64,000 bases of DNA from assembly GCA_963760965.1 (NCBI GenBank), contig CAVXEW010000008.1, positions 62,001 to 126,000 of the forward strand. Direction: 5' to 3'. This document shows positions 25,692-35,283 of the stretch, piece by piece. The position numbers and the translations under genes were made by a program. The notes below the pieces were generated by a model. That model had not been told where the DNA came from, did no database searches, and saw only the letters and a list, made by a program, of their open reading frames with translations. The stretch is from Pararhizobium_B sp963760965 (GTDB lineage Bacteria > Pseudomonadota > Alphaproteobacteria > Rhizobiales > Rhizobiaceae). Positions within the stretch are counted from its first letter, which is position 1; every line of letters starts with the position of its first letter.

Positions 25692-28309
25692 ATGCAGACC
25701 AGCACCACGGCATTGCTTGCCGGCCGCCATGGCCGCCAGGGACTACCGGCTTTCATCAGGCGGCCGTTGAACGGCCTCCTCGGGCTCGCGGTATTCGCGG
25801 GCCTGGCGCTCGCCGTTCTTGCGCTGGCGACGTGGAATGTCGCCGATCCCTCGTTTTCGCTGGCGACCGGCAACCCGCCGACCAATGCACTTGGCTTTCC
25901 CGGCGCCGCATTTGCCGACATCGTCATGCAGTTCTTCGGGATCGGAAGTGTCTTGGCACTGATTCCCGGCGTGTTCTGGGGCGTGTTCCTCGTGCGCAGC
26001 AGCTTCGTCGACCGCAAGCTGCGTCGCGGCCTCTCCTGGCTCGCCGGTGCGGTCCTCGCCTCCGCTGTGCTGGCATGCGTCCCCGTACCGGCGACCTGGC
26101 CGCTGCCGAGCGGCCTTGGCGGCGTCCTCGGAGACATGGTCCTGAGGTTGCCGGGACTGCTGATCGGCGGCTATCCGCATGGCCTCATCGCCGCAGCCAT
26201 GGGGGTCGTGCTCGCGGTGCCGGCAGTCGGACTTCTGCTCTTCGGTTCCGGCCTCACCGGGCGGATCAGCGAAAGCGACTGGTGGCAGTCTGCCGGAAAC
26301 GAGCTTCGCGGAGGAGGAGGCGGACGACGAGGAAGACGAGGACGACGGCGCCGTTGCATTCGGACTGGTAACCCACTGGTGGCTGACCGGCCGAGCGCAC
26401 TTCCGGCGGCTTGCCGCAGCGCTCGGCCGCAAGACCGCTCCGCCGATCGAGTACGAGGCGCCCTACGACCTCAACGAGGAAGAGTTCGTTCCTCTCGGCG
26501 AACCCGCGGCTCCGCGCGCGGCCGGCAGGGTTCGCGTCGAGCCTTCGTTTGAGGACCGGGGTTCCGAAGTCCCGGAAGTCACGCTCGACGACGACCTCCC
26601 GCAGCCAACTGCGCGCAGGAGCGAACCGAACTTCATCGAAGACGACGATCTGGACGACGACGGCAAGTGGCAGACCGGCGAGGTCGGTCGAACGCCGCGT
26701 GCCCGTCGCCGAACCCGCGCCACGCCCGAAGCCGGCCGCGCCGGGCCGACGCGTCAGCCTGCCCGCCGCCACCCGGAGCACGGGCGGCTTCGATCTGCCC
26801 GCCGTCGACCTTCTGGAAGAGGCCAAGAGCGTAGCGAAGGATCCGAGCCTTTCGGCAGAGGCGCTCGAAGAGAACGCCCGGCAACTCGAAGGCGTCCTGG
26901 AGGATTTCGGTGTAAAGGGCGAGATCATCCACGTGAGGCCCGGCCCCGTTGTCACTCTCTACGAACTGGAGCCGGCGCCCGGCATCAAGTCGTCGCGCGT
27001 CATCGGGCTCGCTGACGATATCGCCCGCTCCATGAGCGCCATTGCGGCGCGTGTCGCCGTCGTGCCCGGGCGGAACGCCATCGGCATCGAGCTTCCCAAC
27101 CGGACCCGCGAGACTGTCTATCTGCGCGAGCTGATAGCGAGCCGGGATTTCGAGAGCTCCAAGGGTCGGCTCGCGCTCACTCTCGGCAAGACGATCGGAG
27201 GCGAGCCGGTCATCGCCGATCTCGCCAAGATGCCGCACCTGCTCGTCGCCGGTACGACGGGCTCGGGCAAGTCGGTGGCCATCAACACGATGATCCTGTC
27301 GCTTCTCTACCGGCTGCCGCCGGAAAAGTGCCGGCTGATCATGATCGATCCGAAGATGCTGGAGCTTTCGGTCTACGACGGAATTCCGCACCTGCTCTCG
27401 CCCGTCGTCACCGATCCCAAGAAGGCCGTCGTGGCTCTGAAATGGACGGTCCGCGAGATGGAGGAGCGCTACAAGAAGATGTCGAAGATCGGCGTCCGCA
27501 ACGTCGATGGCTTCAACGCCCGCGTCGAGCAGGCCCTCAAGAAGGGCGAGGCGATCACGCGCACGGTCCAGACAGGGTTTGACCGGGAGACGGGCGAGGC
27601 GGTCTACGAGACGGAGGAGTTCGACCTGGCGCCGATGCCCTATATCGTCGTGATCATCGACGAGATGGCCGACCTGATGATGGTCGCCGGAAAGGACATC
27701 GAGGGCGCCGTCCAGAGGCTCGCGCAGATGGCTCGTGCGGCCGGCATTCATGTCATCATGGCGACCCAGCGGCCATCGGTCGACGTCATTACCGGCACCA
27801 TCAAGGCGAACTTTCCGACGCGTATTTCGTTTCAGGTCACATCGAAGATCGATTCGCGCACGATCCTGGGCGAACAGGGTGCCGAACAGCTGCTCGGCAT
27901 GGGCGACATGCTCTACATGGCCGGCGGCGGACGCATCCAGCGTGTCCATGGACCATTCGTTTCCGACAACGAGGTCGAGGAAATCGTTGCCTATCTCAAG
28001 ACGCAGGGCGTGCCGGAATACCTCGACGCCATCACCGAGGAGGACGAAGACGGCGCCTCGGACGGCGACGGCCCCGCGGGCACGGGCAACCTCGCCGACT
28101 CCGACGACCCTTACGACCAGGCGGTCTCCGTCGTGCTGCGTGACGGAAAGGCTTCGACCTCCTACATACAGCGCAGGCTCGGCATCGGCTACAACCGTGC
28201 GGCCTCTCTCATCGAGCGGATGGAGCAGGAGGGCCTCATCGGGCCGGCCAACCACGCCGGGAAGCGCGAGATTCTCGTGCCGACCGAGGACGAGATCGAC
28301 CCTCGCTAG
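25692..28309 (+). CDS. ftsK: DNA translocase FtsK, two frame breaks
   Basis: About 870 residues once repaired. Anchored at the division septum, it pumps chromosome termini and helps XerCD recombination. The N-terminal 190 residues contain about four membrane helices; an acidic, Pro-rich linker follows (EEEADDEEDEDD, DDLDDDGKW); the motor has Walker A GTTGSGKSV and Walker B YIVVIIDEMADL; the C-terminal gamma winged helix is DGKASTSYIQRRLGIGYNRA. Two single-base insertions interrupt the frame in the linker region, at about 26295-26296 (GG) and 26683-26687. Removing one base at each restores a continuous protein, so I take this as sequence error. lolA follows. Confidence 0.93.
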
Positions 28310-28378
28310 CCTGGCCTTTGAGGGCCACACTGGTGCCGCAGTTTGGCGCAAGACCGGTCAGGAATTCAGGAGACAGGA

Positions 28379-29048
28379 ATGACTGAAGAACTGCAGGCAA
28401 GGGGCTGGAAGCCGACGCGGCGCACCTTTCTGGCGGCTCTCGTCGCGGCCGGGCTCGCATCGGGTGCGTCCCTTCCCGTGTCTTCCAGCGCGCAGGCCGA
28501 AGCCCTTTCGTCCTCCGCCGCCCAGCGCATCGCCGACCATTTCTCGTCGATCAAGACGATGGCCGGCGATTTCGTGCAGATTGGCCCGACCGGCAAGCAG
28601 ACCGGCGGCAAGTTCTATATCGATCGGCCCGGAAAGATCCGCTTCAACTATGATTCTTCTTCGCCGCTCAAGGTGGTCTCGAACGGTTCGTCCGTCGCGA
28701 TCGGCAATACGAGACTCGGGACCTGGCAGCTTTATCCCCTTTCGAGCACGCCGCTGAAGCTGCTCCTGTCGCGCCACATCGACCTCGGCGGCAGCATGGT
28801 GAAATCTGTCAAGGAAGGACCGGACCTGATCACGATCGTCCTGGGCGACAGACATTTCTTCGGCAATTCGACGATCACCATGATGTTCGATCCGGCCAGC
28901 TACGACGTTGAAGCAATGGACGATAACCGACGACCAGGGCAAGGACACGACGGTGATGATCTACAACGTGCAGACCGGCGTGCAACTGGCCCAGAGCCTG
29001 TTCGAATTGCCAAAGGGCGCAAACAAGTCGCCGTCACTCCGTCCGTAG
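28379..29048 (+). CDS. lolA: Outer-membrane lipoprotein carrier LolA-like, one frame break
   Basis: About 222 residues after repair. The N-terminus carries a twin-Arg-like TRRTFLAALVAAGLASG signal peptide. The mature part has the LolA features AQRIADHFSSIKTMAGDFVQ, GKFYIDRPGKIRFNYD and, past the break, KQWTITDDQGKDTTVMIYNV and ending LPKGANKSPSLRP. Periplasmic chaperone that takes lipoproteins to the outer membrane. An extra base at the TT of 28908-28909 breaks the frame; the uncorrected frame runs on to 29110 with unrelated residues. ATG 28379 follows AGGAGACAGG. It lies 69 bp after ftsK, an arrangement common in rhizobia. Confidence 0.87.
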
Positions 29049-29144
29049 CGGTGCCGCCGGCCGGGGATTTGCCTTCCGGCCGCTTGCCCTGGGCGGCGGC
29101 TTTCCCTTAAAGACCGGGTGGGGACGGCAGGGGGAAGGCGACAA

Positions 29145-29954
29145 GTGGACTTTTCGATCGCAACCTGGAACATCAATTCGGTGCGGCTGCGCCTGCAGCT
29201 CGTCCTCGAATTCCTTCAGGCCCACCAGCCGGACGTCCTGTGCCTTCAGGAGACCAAGTGCCCGAACGACGCCTTTCCGTCGGCGGCCTTCCGCAAGCTC
29301 GGCTACGAGCACGTCGCGATCCACGGCCAGAAGGGCTATCACGGCGTCGCGACGATTTCGCGCCGCCCTCTGGAAGCACTCGACCGTCGCGACTATTGCG
29401 GCGTCGGCGATTCGCGGCATGTATCGGTGATCGTCGCAGCGGGCCCGCGTCGCATCCGCCTCCATAACTTCTACGTTCCCGCAGGCGGCGACGAACCGGA
29501 CCGGACGGTCAACCCGAAGTTTGCGCACAAGCTGGATTTTCTCGAGGAAATGAAGGCGCTGCACGCAGAAGCGGAGGCCGCCGACGGGGTCTCCTGCATA
29601 CTCGTCGGCGATCTGAACGTGGCACCTCTGGAGACGGACGTCTGGTCGCACAAGCAACTTCTCAAGGTGGTGAGCCACACGCCGGTGGAGACCGCCGGCC
29701 TGCTGGAAGTGCTCGAGAAGGGCGCATGGGTCGACCTGATCCGGCGCCACATTCCGCCCGAGGAGAAGATCTTCACCTGGTGGAGCTATCGCGCGCGGGA
29801 CTGGGAGGCGGCGGACCGCGGCAGGAGGCTCGACCACATCTGGGCATCGGCCGATCTTGCCCCGGCGCTGGACCGGGTCGAGGTGCTCAGGCACGCACGC
29901 GGCTGGGAGCGGCCGTCCGACCACGTGCCGGTGATCGCCCATTTCGACCTCTGA
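29145..29954 (+). CDS. xth: Exodeoxyribonuclease III
   Basis: 269 residues. AP endonuclease and 3'-5' exonuclease of base-excision repair. Signatures: IATWNINSVRLR near residue 5, LCLQETKC with the metal-binding Glu, GYHGVATISR, LVGDLNVAP with catalytic Asp and Asn, RLDHIWAS, and PSDHVPV with the catalytic His near the end. GTG 29145 is chosen because GGGGAAGG precedes it and VDFSIATWN aligns with family starts; an in-frame start 27 bp upstream has no good site. Confidence 0.93.
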   Translation: MDFSIATWNINSVRLRLQLVLEFLQAHQPDVLCLQETKCPNDAFPSAAFRKLGYEHVAIHGQKGYHGVATISRRPLEALDRRDYCGVGDSRHVSVIVAAGPRRIRLHNFYVPAGGDEPDRTVNPKFAHKLDFLEEMKALHAEAEAADGVSCILVGDLNVAPLETDVWSHKQLLKVVSHTPVETAGLLEVLEKGAWVDLIRRHIPPEEKIFTWWSYRARDWEAADRGRRLDHIWASADLAPALDRVEVLRHARGWERPSDHVPVIAHFDL

Positions 29955-29960
29955 CCTTGC

Positions 29961-30434
29961 TCAGCGTTCGGTCGCGGGTGCGTCCCGGAAATTCGATGCC
30001 GCCCTTTCCAACTCCTGGAGAAACCTGCTGAAATTCGTCATGATGCGCTGTTGCACCATGACCGCGATGTCCGGGTACTCCTCCAGCATCCGGTGGAACA
30101 GCGGCCGGTTGATGCGCATGACCTCGCTTGGCTCCGCAGCGATCGCCGTCACACGCCGTTCGACGGCCGAGATCATCGCGATCTCGCCGAGGAGCGCGCT
30201 CTTCCTCGCGGTCCCGAGCGATACGGCACCACGCCGGCCGTTGCGCGAAAGGGAAAAGCTGCCGCTGGCGACGACGAACCCGCAGTCCCCGTTCGTCCCC
30301 TCGCGAAACAGCGTCTGACCATCCGCAATACGGCGCCGCTCCGTGCCGAAGGCGATCAGCCGAAGCTTGTCCTCGTCGAGATCCTCGAACAGGGGAACCG
30401 AGCCGAGCAGGGCGATGTCGTCCTTCAGGGACAT
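29961..30434 (-). CDS. Cyclic-nucleotide-binding domain protein
   Basis: 157 residues, a single cNMP-binding fold without a DNA-binding domain. The fold runs from LLGSVPLFEDLDEDKLRLIAF-like start (shortened here) through FREGTNGDCGFVVASG to ALLGEIAMISAVERRVTAIA, the phosphate-binding cassette region, ending with helix LFHRMLEEYPDIAVMV. The cassette lacks a clear Arg of the canonical GE-x-A-L-x-x-x-x-R-x-A form (Arg is present as ERRVTA). Probably a small cAMP- or cGMP-responsive partner protein. Convergent with xth, 6 bp apart. Confidence 0.82.
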   Translation of the reverse strand: MSLKDDIALLGSVPLFEDLDEDKLRLIAFGTERRRIADGQTLFREGTNGDCGFVVASGSFSLSRNGRRGAVSLGTARKSALLGEIAMISAVERRVTAIAAEPSEVMRINRPLFHRMLEEYPDIAVMVQQRIMTNFSRFLQELERAASNFRDAPATER

Positions 30435-30494
30435 GGAGGTCGTGGTCTCTGGATGGTTGCGATACGCCGAGAGAAGCGGCGGAATGAGGCAAGG

Positions 30495-31178
30495 TTAGGG
30501 AATGATCTTGTAGCCGCCGCTCTCGGTCACGAGAATCTCGGCATTGGAGGGATCTCGTTCGATCTTTTGCCGCAAACGGTAGACATGCGTCTCCAGCGTA
30601 TGGGTCGTCACGCCGGAATTATACCCCCACACCTCCTCGAGCAGAACGTCGCGGGTGACCACCTTCTGGTCCGCCCGGTAGAGATAGCGGATGATCGCGG
30701 CTTCCTTCTCGGTCAGCCGGATCTTGTTGCCGCTCTCGTCGATGAGAAGCTTCTGCGACGGCTTGAACGTGTATGGCCCGACCGTGAAGGTGGCGTCCTC
30801 GCTCTGCTCGTGCTGGCGCAGCTGCGCGCGGATGCGCGCAAGCAGCACGGCGAACCGGAACGGCTTGGTGACGTAGTCGTTGGCGCCTGCCTCCAGGCCA
30901 AGGATCGTGTCGGAATCCGTGTCGTGGCCGGTCAGCATGACGATCGGCGACTTGAACCCTCCCTTGCGCAACAGCTTCACCGCTTCGCGGCCATCCATGT
31001 CCGGCAGACCGACATCCATGATCAGCAGATCGACATGATTGCCGCGGGCCGCCTGGATGGCCTTGGCAGCGGTCGATTCCTGCAAGAGGTTGAACTCCTC
31101 GTAAAGTGACAGTTGCTCGACCAGCGTAGCGCGCAGATCTTCGTCGTCATCGACCAGAAGAATGGTGCGTGCAGCCAT
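30495..31178 (-). CDS. cenR: OmpR-family response regulator, CenR-like
   Basis: 227 residues. Receiver with phospho-acceptor Asp in LLIMDVGLPDMDG (about residue 53), switch Thr in IVMLTGHD, and Lys in YVTKPFRF; winged helix with LTEKEAAIIRYL, VTRDVLLEEVWGYNSGVTTHT and ETHVYRLRQKIE. The sequence resembles Caulobacter CenR, an essential cell-envelope regulator; the name is my recollection of the family, not proven. No histidine kinase is adjacent, as for rhizobial CenR. ATG 31178 has GAGGAGAC upstream; the frame is open 15 codons further. Confidence 0.75.
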   Translation of the reverse strand: MAARTILLVDDDEDLRATLVEQLSLYEEFNLLQESTAAKAIQAARGNHVDLLIMDVGLPDMDGREAVKLLRKGGFKSPIVMLTGHDTDSDTILGLEAGANDYVTKPFRFAVLLARIRAQLRQHEQSEDATFTVGPYTFKPSQKLLIDESGNKIRLTEKEAAIIRYLYRADQKVVTRDVLLEEVWGYNSGVTTHTLETHVYRLRQKIERDPSNAEILVTESGGYKIIP

Positions 31179-31300
31179 CGGCAGTCTCCTCGGGATAGTG
31201 GCGGGCAAGCGGATCCGCCCCATCTAAACTGTTTTCCAGAATCCGCAAAATGCGATTGTGTTACAAGAGCTAGCATGAATTCCGACTCAGGGGGAGAGCG

Positions 31301-31858
31301 GTGAAGAACAGCCAGAAGCCCGGTGCCGGGAAGCGTTCGCGTACCCTGCCCGTCGTCGTCCGGCGAAGTCCGCTCGGTTGCGCGCGCGCCATCGTCCGGC
31401 TCGGCGCAATGACATTTCCGGCGGCGATCGGCCGCAGCGGCATCACCTCCCGGAAACGCGAGGGCGACGGGGCGACGCCCCGGGCATCGATGCCGCTGAT
31501 TTTCGGCTTCTGCCGCAGCGACCGGATCGGCAGGCCGCTTTCGCGCCTGGAGCTCGTCCCGATCCGCGCCGACATGGGATGGTGCGACGCGCCGCGGCAT
31601 GCGAGCTACAACCGGCTTGTCCGTCTGCCCTTCGGCCCCGGCCACGAGGTACTCCGCCGGTCCGATCACCTCTACGACATATGCCTCGTGATGGACTGGA
31701 ACCTCCGGTGCCGGCGGCGCGGGGCGGGGAGCGCCATATTCCTTCATGTTGCACGGCCCGGTTTCCTGGCGACCGAAGGCTGCGTCGCAGTCAGCCGGCG
31801 CGCGCTGGCGCGCATTGCCGCGCATGCCGGTCCGCGAACGCGCGTCATCGTCGGCTGA
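31301..31858 (+). CDS. L,D-transpeptidase (YkuD) family protein
   Basis: 185 residues, GTG start after GGGGAGAG. The YkuD core occupies residues about 40-185: HLYDICLVMDWN, then IFLHVARPGFLATEGCVAV, which contains the catalytic His and Cys of the H-x(n)-[ST]-x-GC motif, with the usual Ser/Thr-His/Glu-Gly-Cys as TEGC. Such enzymes make 3-3 peptidoglycan cross-links or tether lipoproteins. There is no obvious signal peptide at the N-terminus, so it may be a short YkuD protein of uncertain location. Confidence 0.78.
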   Translation: MKNSQKPGAGKRSRTLPVVVRRSPLGCARAIVRLGAMTFPAAIGRSGITSRKREGDGATPRASMPLIFGFCRSDRIGRPLSRLELVPIRADMGWCDAPRHASYNRLVRLPFGPGHEVLRRSDHLYDICLVMDWNLRCRRRGAGSAIFLHVARPGFLATEGCVAVSRRALARIAAHAGPRTRVIVG

Positions 31859-31866
31859 GCGCAGGA

Positions 31867-32538
31867 TCAGTCCGGCCCCGTCCGCTCTGCCCGCCTGCGG
31901 TACCGCCAGACGATCGTGCGCTTGACCTCGGAATCCTCGAGTGCGCGCGTCACCGGCACTTCGTGGATCGCCCGGCTCTCCATCCGGCCGGTGGGGCAGT
32001 AGGCCCGGCCGGGATCGCCGACCAGTATCTCGGCGCCCCGCGCGGCGAGGTCGTCGAACCAGGGGATCAGCCGTGCGGCGAAGTCGCGGTCATAAAAGAC
32101 GTCGCCGGCCAGAACTACATCCCAGCCGCCGTCCGTTCCGACGAGGTCTTCCCCGCGATACGCGACCGCGACGGCGTTCAGCCGGCAGTTCAGATCAACT
32201 GCAGCCGCACACCAGGGATCGATGTCGCTCGCCTCCACGCGAGCGGCCCCGCAGAGGCTCGCTGCGATGGCAACCAGCCCGGTGCCCGTGGCGAAGTCGA
32301 GGACGCTGCGGCCGGCTACCGTCTGCGGACGGTCGAGCAGGAAGCGGGCAAGACCCTGCCCCCCGGCCCAGGCGAACGCCCAGAAGGGCGGCGGCAAGCC
32401 GATCTCCGCCAGTTCCTCCTCGGTCTTGTGCCAGAGTTCATGGGCCTCGCTCGCCAGGCGGAGCCGGATCTCCGGCACGTGTGGTGGCGCAAGCACGCAA
32501 GTATTCGCAAGAATGAAGTCCTCGGCGGGCGTCCTCAC
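31867..32538 (-). CDS. Class I SAM methyltransferase, ETFB-lysine-methyltransferase-like
   Basis: 223 residues. SAM motif I is VLDFATGTGLVAIAA near residues 79-93, followed by VEASDIDPWCAAAVDLN (acidic ribose-binding Asp) and VVLAGDVFYD (motif DVFY-like). FWAFAWAGGQGLARFLLD precedes motif I, as in METTL20-type protein methyltransferases. Substrate probably a protein lysine, not certain. The start taken is GTG 32538, immediately after the EVE gene stop; upstream codons in frame belong to EVE-gene DNA. Translation is likely coupled to that gene. Confidence 0.75.
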   Translation of the reverse strand: MRTPAEDFILANTCVLAPPHVPEIRLRLASEAHELWHKTEEELAEIGLPPPFWAFAWAGGQGLARFLLDRPQTVAGRSVLDFATGTGLVAIAASLCGAARVEASDIDPWCAAAVDLNCRLNAVAVAYRGEDLVGTDGGWDVVLAGDVFYDRDFAARLIPWFDDLAARGAEILVGDPGRAYCPTGRMESRAIHEVPVTRALEDSEVKRTIVWRYRRRAERTGPD

Positions 32539-32542
32539 CGCA

Positions 32543-32971
32543 TTAGTCCGGCGGCCTGTCGAGGCCGCCCATGCGGCAGACTTCCAGATATTCGGCTTCC
32601 GTGACCGGCTGTACGGACAGTCGCATCGACGTGACGAGTGCCATGTCCCTGAGCGCCGGATTGGCCTTGACATCCTTGAGGGTCACCGGTTGCGGCATGT
32701 CGCAGACGGCGCGTATGTCGACACATTCCCAACGGTCGTCCTCGGTGGTCGTGTCCTGATGGGCAAGTCGGCATACCTCGACGATCCCGACCACCTCCAG
32801 CCCTTCGTTCGAATGATAGAAGAAGCCCTTTTCGCCGAGCTTCATTGCCCGCATGTTGTTGCGCGCCTGGTAGTTGCGCACCCCGTCCCACTGCTCGCCC
32901 GCCTCTCCCCTGGCCTTCTGCATCTCCCAGGACCACTTGAAGGGCTCCGACTTGAAAAGCCAGTACGCCAT
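32543..32971 (-). CDS. EVE domain protein
   Basis: 142 residues spanning one EVE (PUA-like) domain: MAYWLFKSEPFKWSWE at the start, WDGVRNYQARNNMRAMKLGEKGFFY-type segment (shortened), and the terminal SVQPVTEAEYLEVCRMGGL. EVE domains bind modified bases in RNA or DNA. GGGAGC precedes the ATG. It sits between gpsA and the methyltransferase, a normal rhizobial position. Confidence 0.9.
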   Translation of the reverse strand: MAYWLFKSEPFKWSWEMQKARGEAGEQWDGVRNYQARNNMRAMKLGEKGFFYHSNEGLEVVGIVEVCRLAHQDTTTEDDRWECVDIRAVCDMPQPVTLKDVKANPALRDMALVTSMRLSVQPVTEAEYLEVCRMGGLDRPPD

Positions 32972-32974
32972 CGC

Positions 32975-33088
32975 TCAGAAGCTCCCTCTGTCATGGGCCC
33001 GAGTCGGGACACGAAACTTGACGCGACCGCGGAATGCCGCGTCATTCGCGGCCTGCGGTCGGTCCTTGAGCAAGAGGGCAGTCGGCAT
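32975..33088 (-). CDS. Small 37-residue open frame downstream of gpsA
   Basis: Begins MPTALLLKDRPQAANDAAF and ends 3 bp before the EVE start; a GGAAGGAC site precedes its ATG and it starts 3 bp after the gpsA stop codon. In related genomes a YciI-like protein often sits here, beginning with a hydrophobic strand then Lys-Asp-Lys/Arg-Pro; only that first strand is arguably present. It could be an eroded yciI or a chance frame. Weak. Confidence 0.25.
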   Translation of the reverse strand: MPTALLLKDRPQAANDAAFRGRVKFRVPTRAHDRGSF

Positions 33089-33091
33089 GCG

Positions 33092-34100
33092 TCAGTGTCC
33101 TTCCGTGGTGAGCGGCCGCTCCATGAGGGCCTTGAGGGCTGCAGCGACCGTCAGGCGGCCTTCGATGATCTGCGAAACCGCGTCCGTTATCGGCATGGCG
33201 ATGCCGCGTGCCCGGGCAAGCTGCGCCGCGGCAGCCGCCGTATAGGCACCCTCCGCGAGCATGGCGTTCGGTCCGAGCAGGTCGTCCGGCCGCCTCCCCT
33301 CGCCAAGCGCGATGCCGAAGCGCAGGTTGCGGGACTGGCGGCTCGTCGCCGTCAGCACCAGGTCTCCGAGACCGGAAAGACCGGAGAGTGTCGCCGGTTG
33401 CGCGCCTTCGCTGACGGCAAAGCGCGTCAGTTCGGCGAGGCCGCGGGCGATCAGCGCCGCTCGGGCTGACTCGCCGAGCCGTGCTCCTTCGACGATGCCG
33501 CAGGCGATCGCGAGGACGTTCTTGAGTGCTCCGCCGATCTGGACGCCTGTCATGTCGTTGCTCGCATAGAGCCGGAACGTCTCGGAGGAAAGCTCGGCTG
33601 CAAGCCGTTCCGCCACGCCCGGCACCCGGAGAGGCAAGGGTCAGGGCCGTTGGAAGCCCTGCTGCGATCTCGGCGGCGAAGCCAGGGCCGGAAAGCACTG
33701 CGCACGTCGGCCCCCGCCCGAGTTCCTCGCTCACGACATCCGAAAGAAGCAGGCCGGTCGACTGCTCGAACCCCTTTGCGCAGATGATCACTGATGCGCT
33801 GGCGTCGAGGACGGGAGCAAGTCCACGAGAAACCTCGCGCTGGGCCTGCGACGGGACGGCGAGGAGGATGATCCCTGCCTTCGAAAGACCCGCCGGTTCA
33901 CTGGTCGGCTCGACGGTATCCGGAAGGGTGATCCCCGGCAGGTGGCGACGGTTCTCGCGGCACGCCCGCATCTGGGCGATCAGCTTCGTATCGCGTCCCG
34001 CGAGAACCACCTTGCGACCGCGCTTGCGGGCCACGACCACGGCAAGAGCAGTTCCGAAGGCTCCGGCCCCGACGACCGCGATTTCTCCGCCGGCGCTCAT
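33092..34100 (-). CDS. gpsA: NAD(P)-dependent glycerol-3-phosphate dehydrogenase, one frame break
   Basis: About 335 residues after repair. Makes sn-glycerol-3-phosphate for phospholipids. Rossmann motif AVVGAGAFGTALA near residue 8; FEQSTGLLLSDVV and LSGPGFAAEIAAGLPTALTLAS follow; past the break the C-terminal half has GGALKNVLAIACGIVEG with the catalytic Lys and SGLGDLVLTATSRQSRN. One extra base in the CCCGGAG run 33625-33631 breaks the frame; the upstream frame then diverges into an Arg-rich shadow. ATG 34100 overlaps the tsaD stop (ATGA), showing translational coupling. Confidence 0.92.
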
Positions 34101-35213
34101 GCCTTCGCCCCGCGCCGCCCGGACCCCACCATGGCAGCCGATCGCATGTCGAGCGGCCAGCGGGACCGCGGCGCGACAGTCAGCGGATCCGGCGGGCAAA
34201 CCGAGCGCCATGCGCTCGGCGCCGGCCCATGCGATCATCGAGGCATTGTCGGTACATAGCCGAAGCGGCGGCGCGACGAAGCGGAAGCCCGACCGCGCGC
34301 ACATCCGGCCCAGCATCCCCCGGATGGCGCCGTTGGCGGCTACGCCGCCGGCCACGACCAGGGCCGGATCCGGTACTTCCGGAAACTCCTGCCGGAACCG
34401 GACGAGCGCGCGGGAGATGCGATCTTCCAGAGTTGCGACGATGGCGGCCTGGAAGGACGCGCAGATGTCCTCGACATCGGCCTGGCCAAGGGGCGCGATC
34501 GCTTCGGCCGCCTGCCGCACAGCAGTCTTGAGGCCGGAGAAGGAAAAGTCGAGCCGCTCCTCGCCCTTCAGTGGCCGCGGAAAGGCGAACCGGGCCGGGT
34601 CACCGGCAGACGCGGCACGCTCCACGGCAGGGCCGCCGGGATAGGAGAGCCCGAGGAGTTTCGCCGTCTTGTCGAAGGCCTCTCCGAGCGCGTCGTCGAT
34701 CGTCGTGCCCCAGCGCCGGTAGTCGGCCACCCCCCCGACCAGCACCATCTGCGTGTGGCCGCCGGAGACGAGCAGCAGAAGGTAGGGGAACGCGAGACCG
34801 TCGGTCAGCCGGGCCGTGAGGGCGTGGCCTTCGAGATGGTTGATCGCGTAGAGCGGTTTGCCGGCCGCTCGCGCCAGCGCCTTGGCCGTCATCAGCCCGA
34901 CGATAAGACCGCCGATCAGGCCGGGGCCGGCCGTCGCCGCGATCGCGTCGACATCCCGAAGGTCGCACCCGGCGCCGGCGAGGGCATGGCGGATGAGATC
35001 ATCGAGAACCTCGACATGGGCGCGTGCCGCGATCTCCGGCACGACGCCGCCAAAGGCCGCATGCTCCTCGATCTGCGAGCGGACGATGTCGGTCACGATC
35101 CGGCCGGAGCCCGCCGGCGATCGTTCGACAACCGCGGCGGCGGTCTCGTCGCAGCTTGTCTCGATTCCGAGGACCCTCAGTGGCCTCGCGGCCGGACCAG
35201 TCGCGTTTTCCAT
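34097..35213 (-). CDS. tsaD: tRNA N6-threonylcarbamoyladenosine transferase TsaD, one frame break
   Basis: About 371 residues after repair. Transfers the threonylcarbamoyl group to A37 of ANN-decoding tRNAs, with TsaB and TsaE. N-terminal VLGIETSCDETAAAVVE, the metal-binding NHLEGHALTARL (His residues), LVSGGHTQMV, GEAFDKTAKLLGL and VVAGGVAANGAIR are intact. Near 34182-34190 one extra base breaks the frame; the corrected C-terminus reads LTVAPRSRWPLD and ends GSGRRGAKA at a TGA overlapping the gpsA start. Uncorrected, tsaD and gpsA form one false fused frame. Divergent from hemC, 70 bp apart. Confidence 0.93.
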
Positions 35214-35283
35214 GTCAGCCTGACGATTGCGATGCGCCGCAAAGGCGACTACTTGAAGTCTCGGTAACAATGGCGAGCGACCG

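Noticed and set aside
26633..28351. 572-codon minus-strand frame opposite ftsK
   Set aside because: Antisense shadow of the FtsK motor domain.
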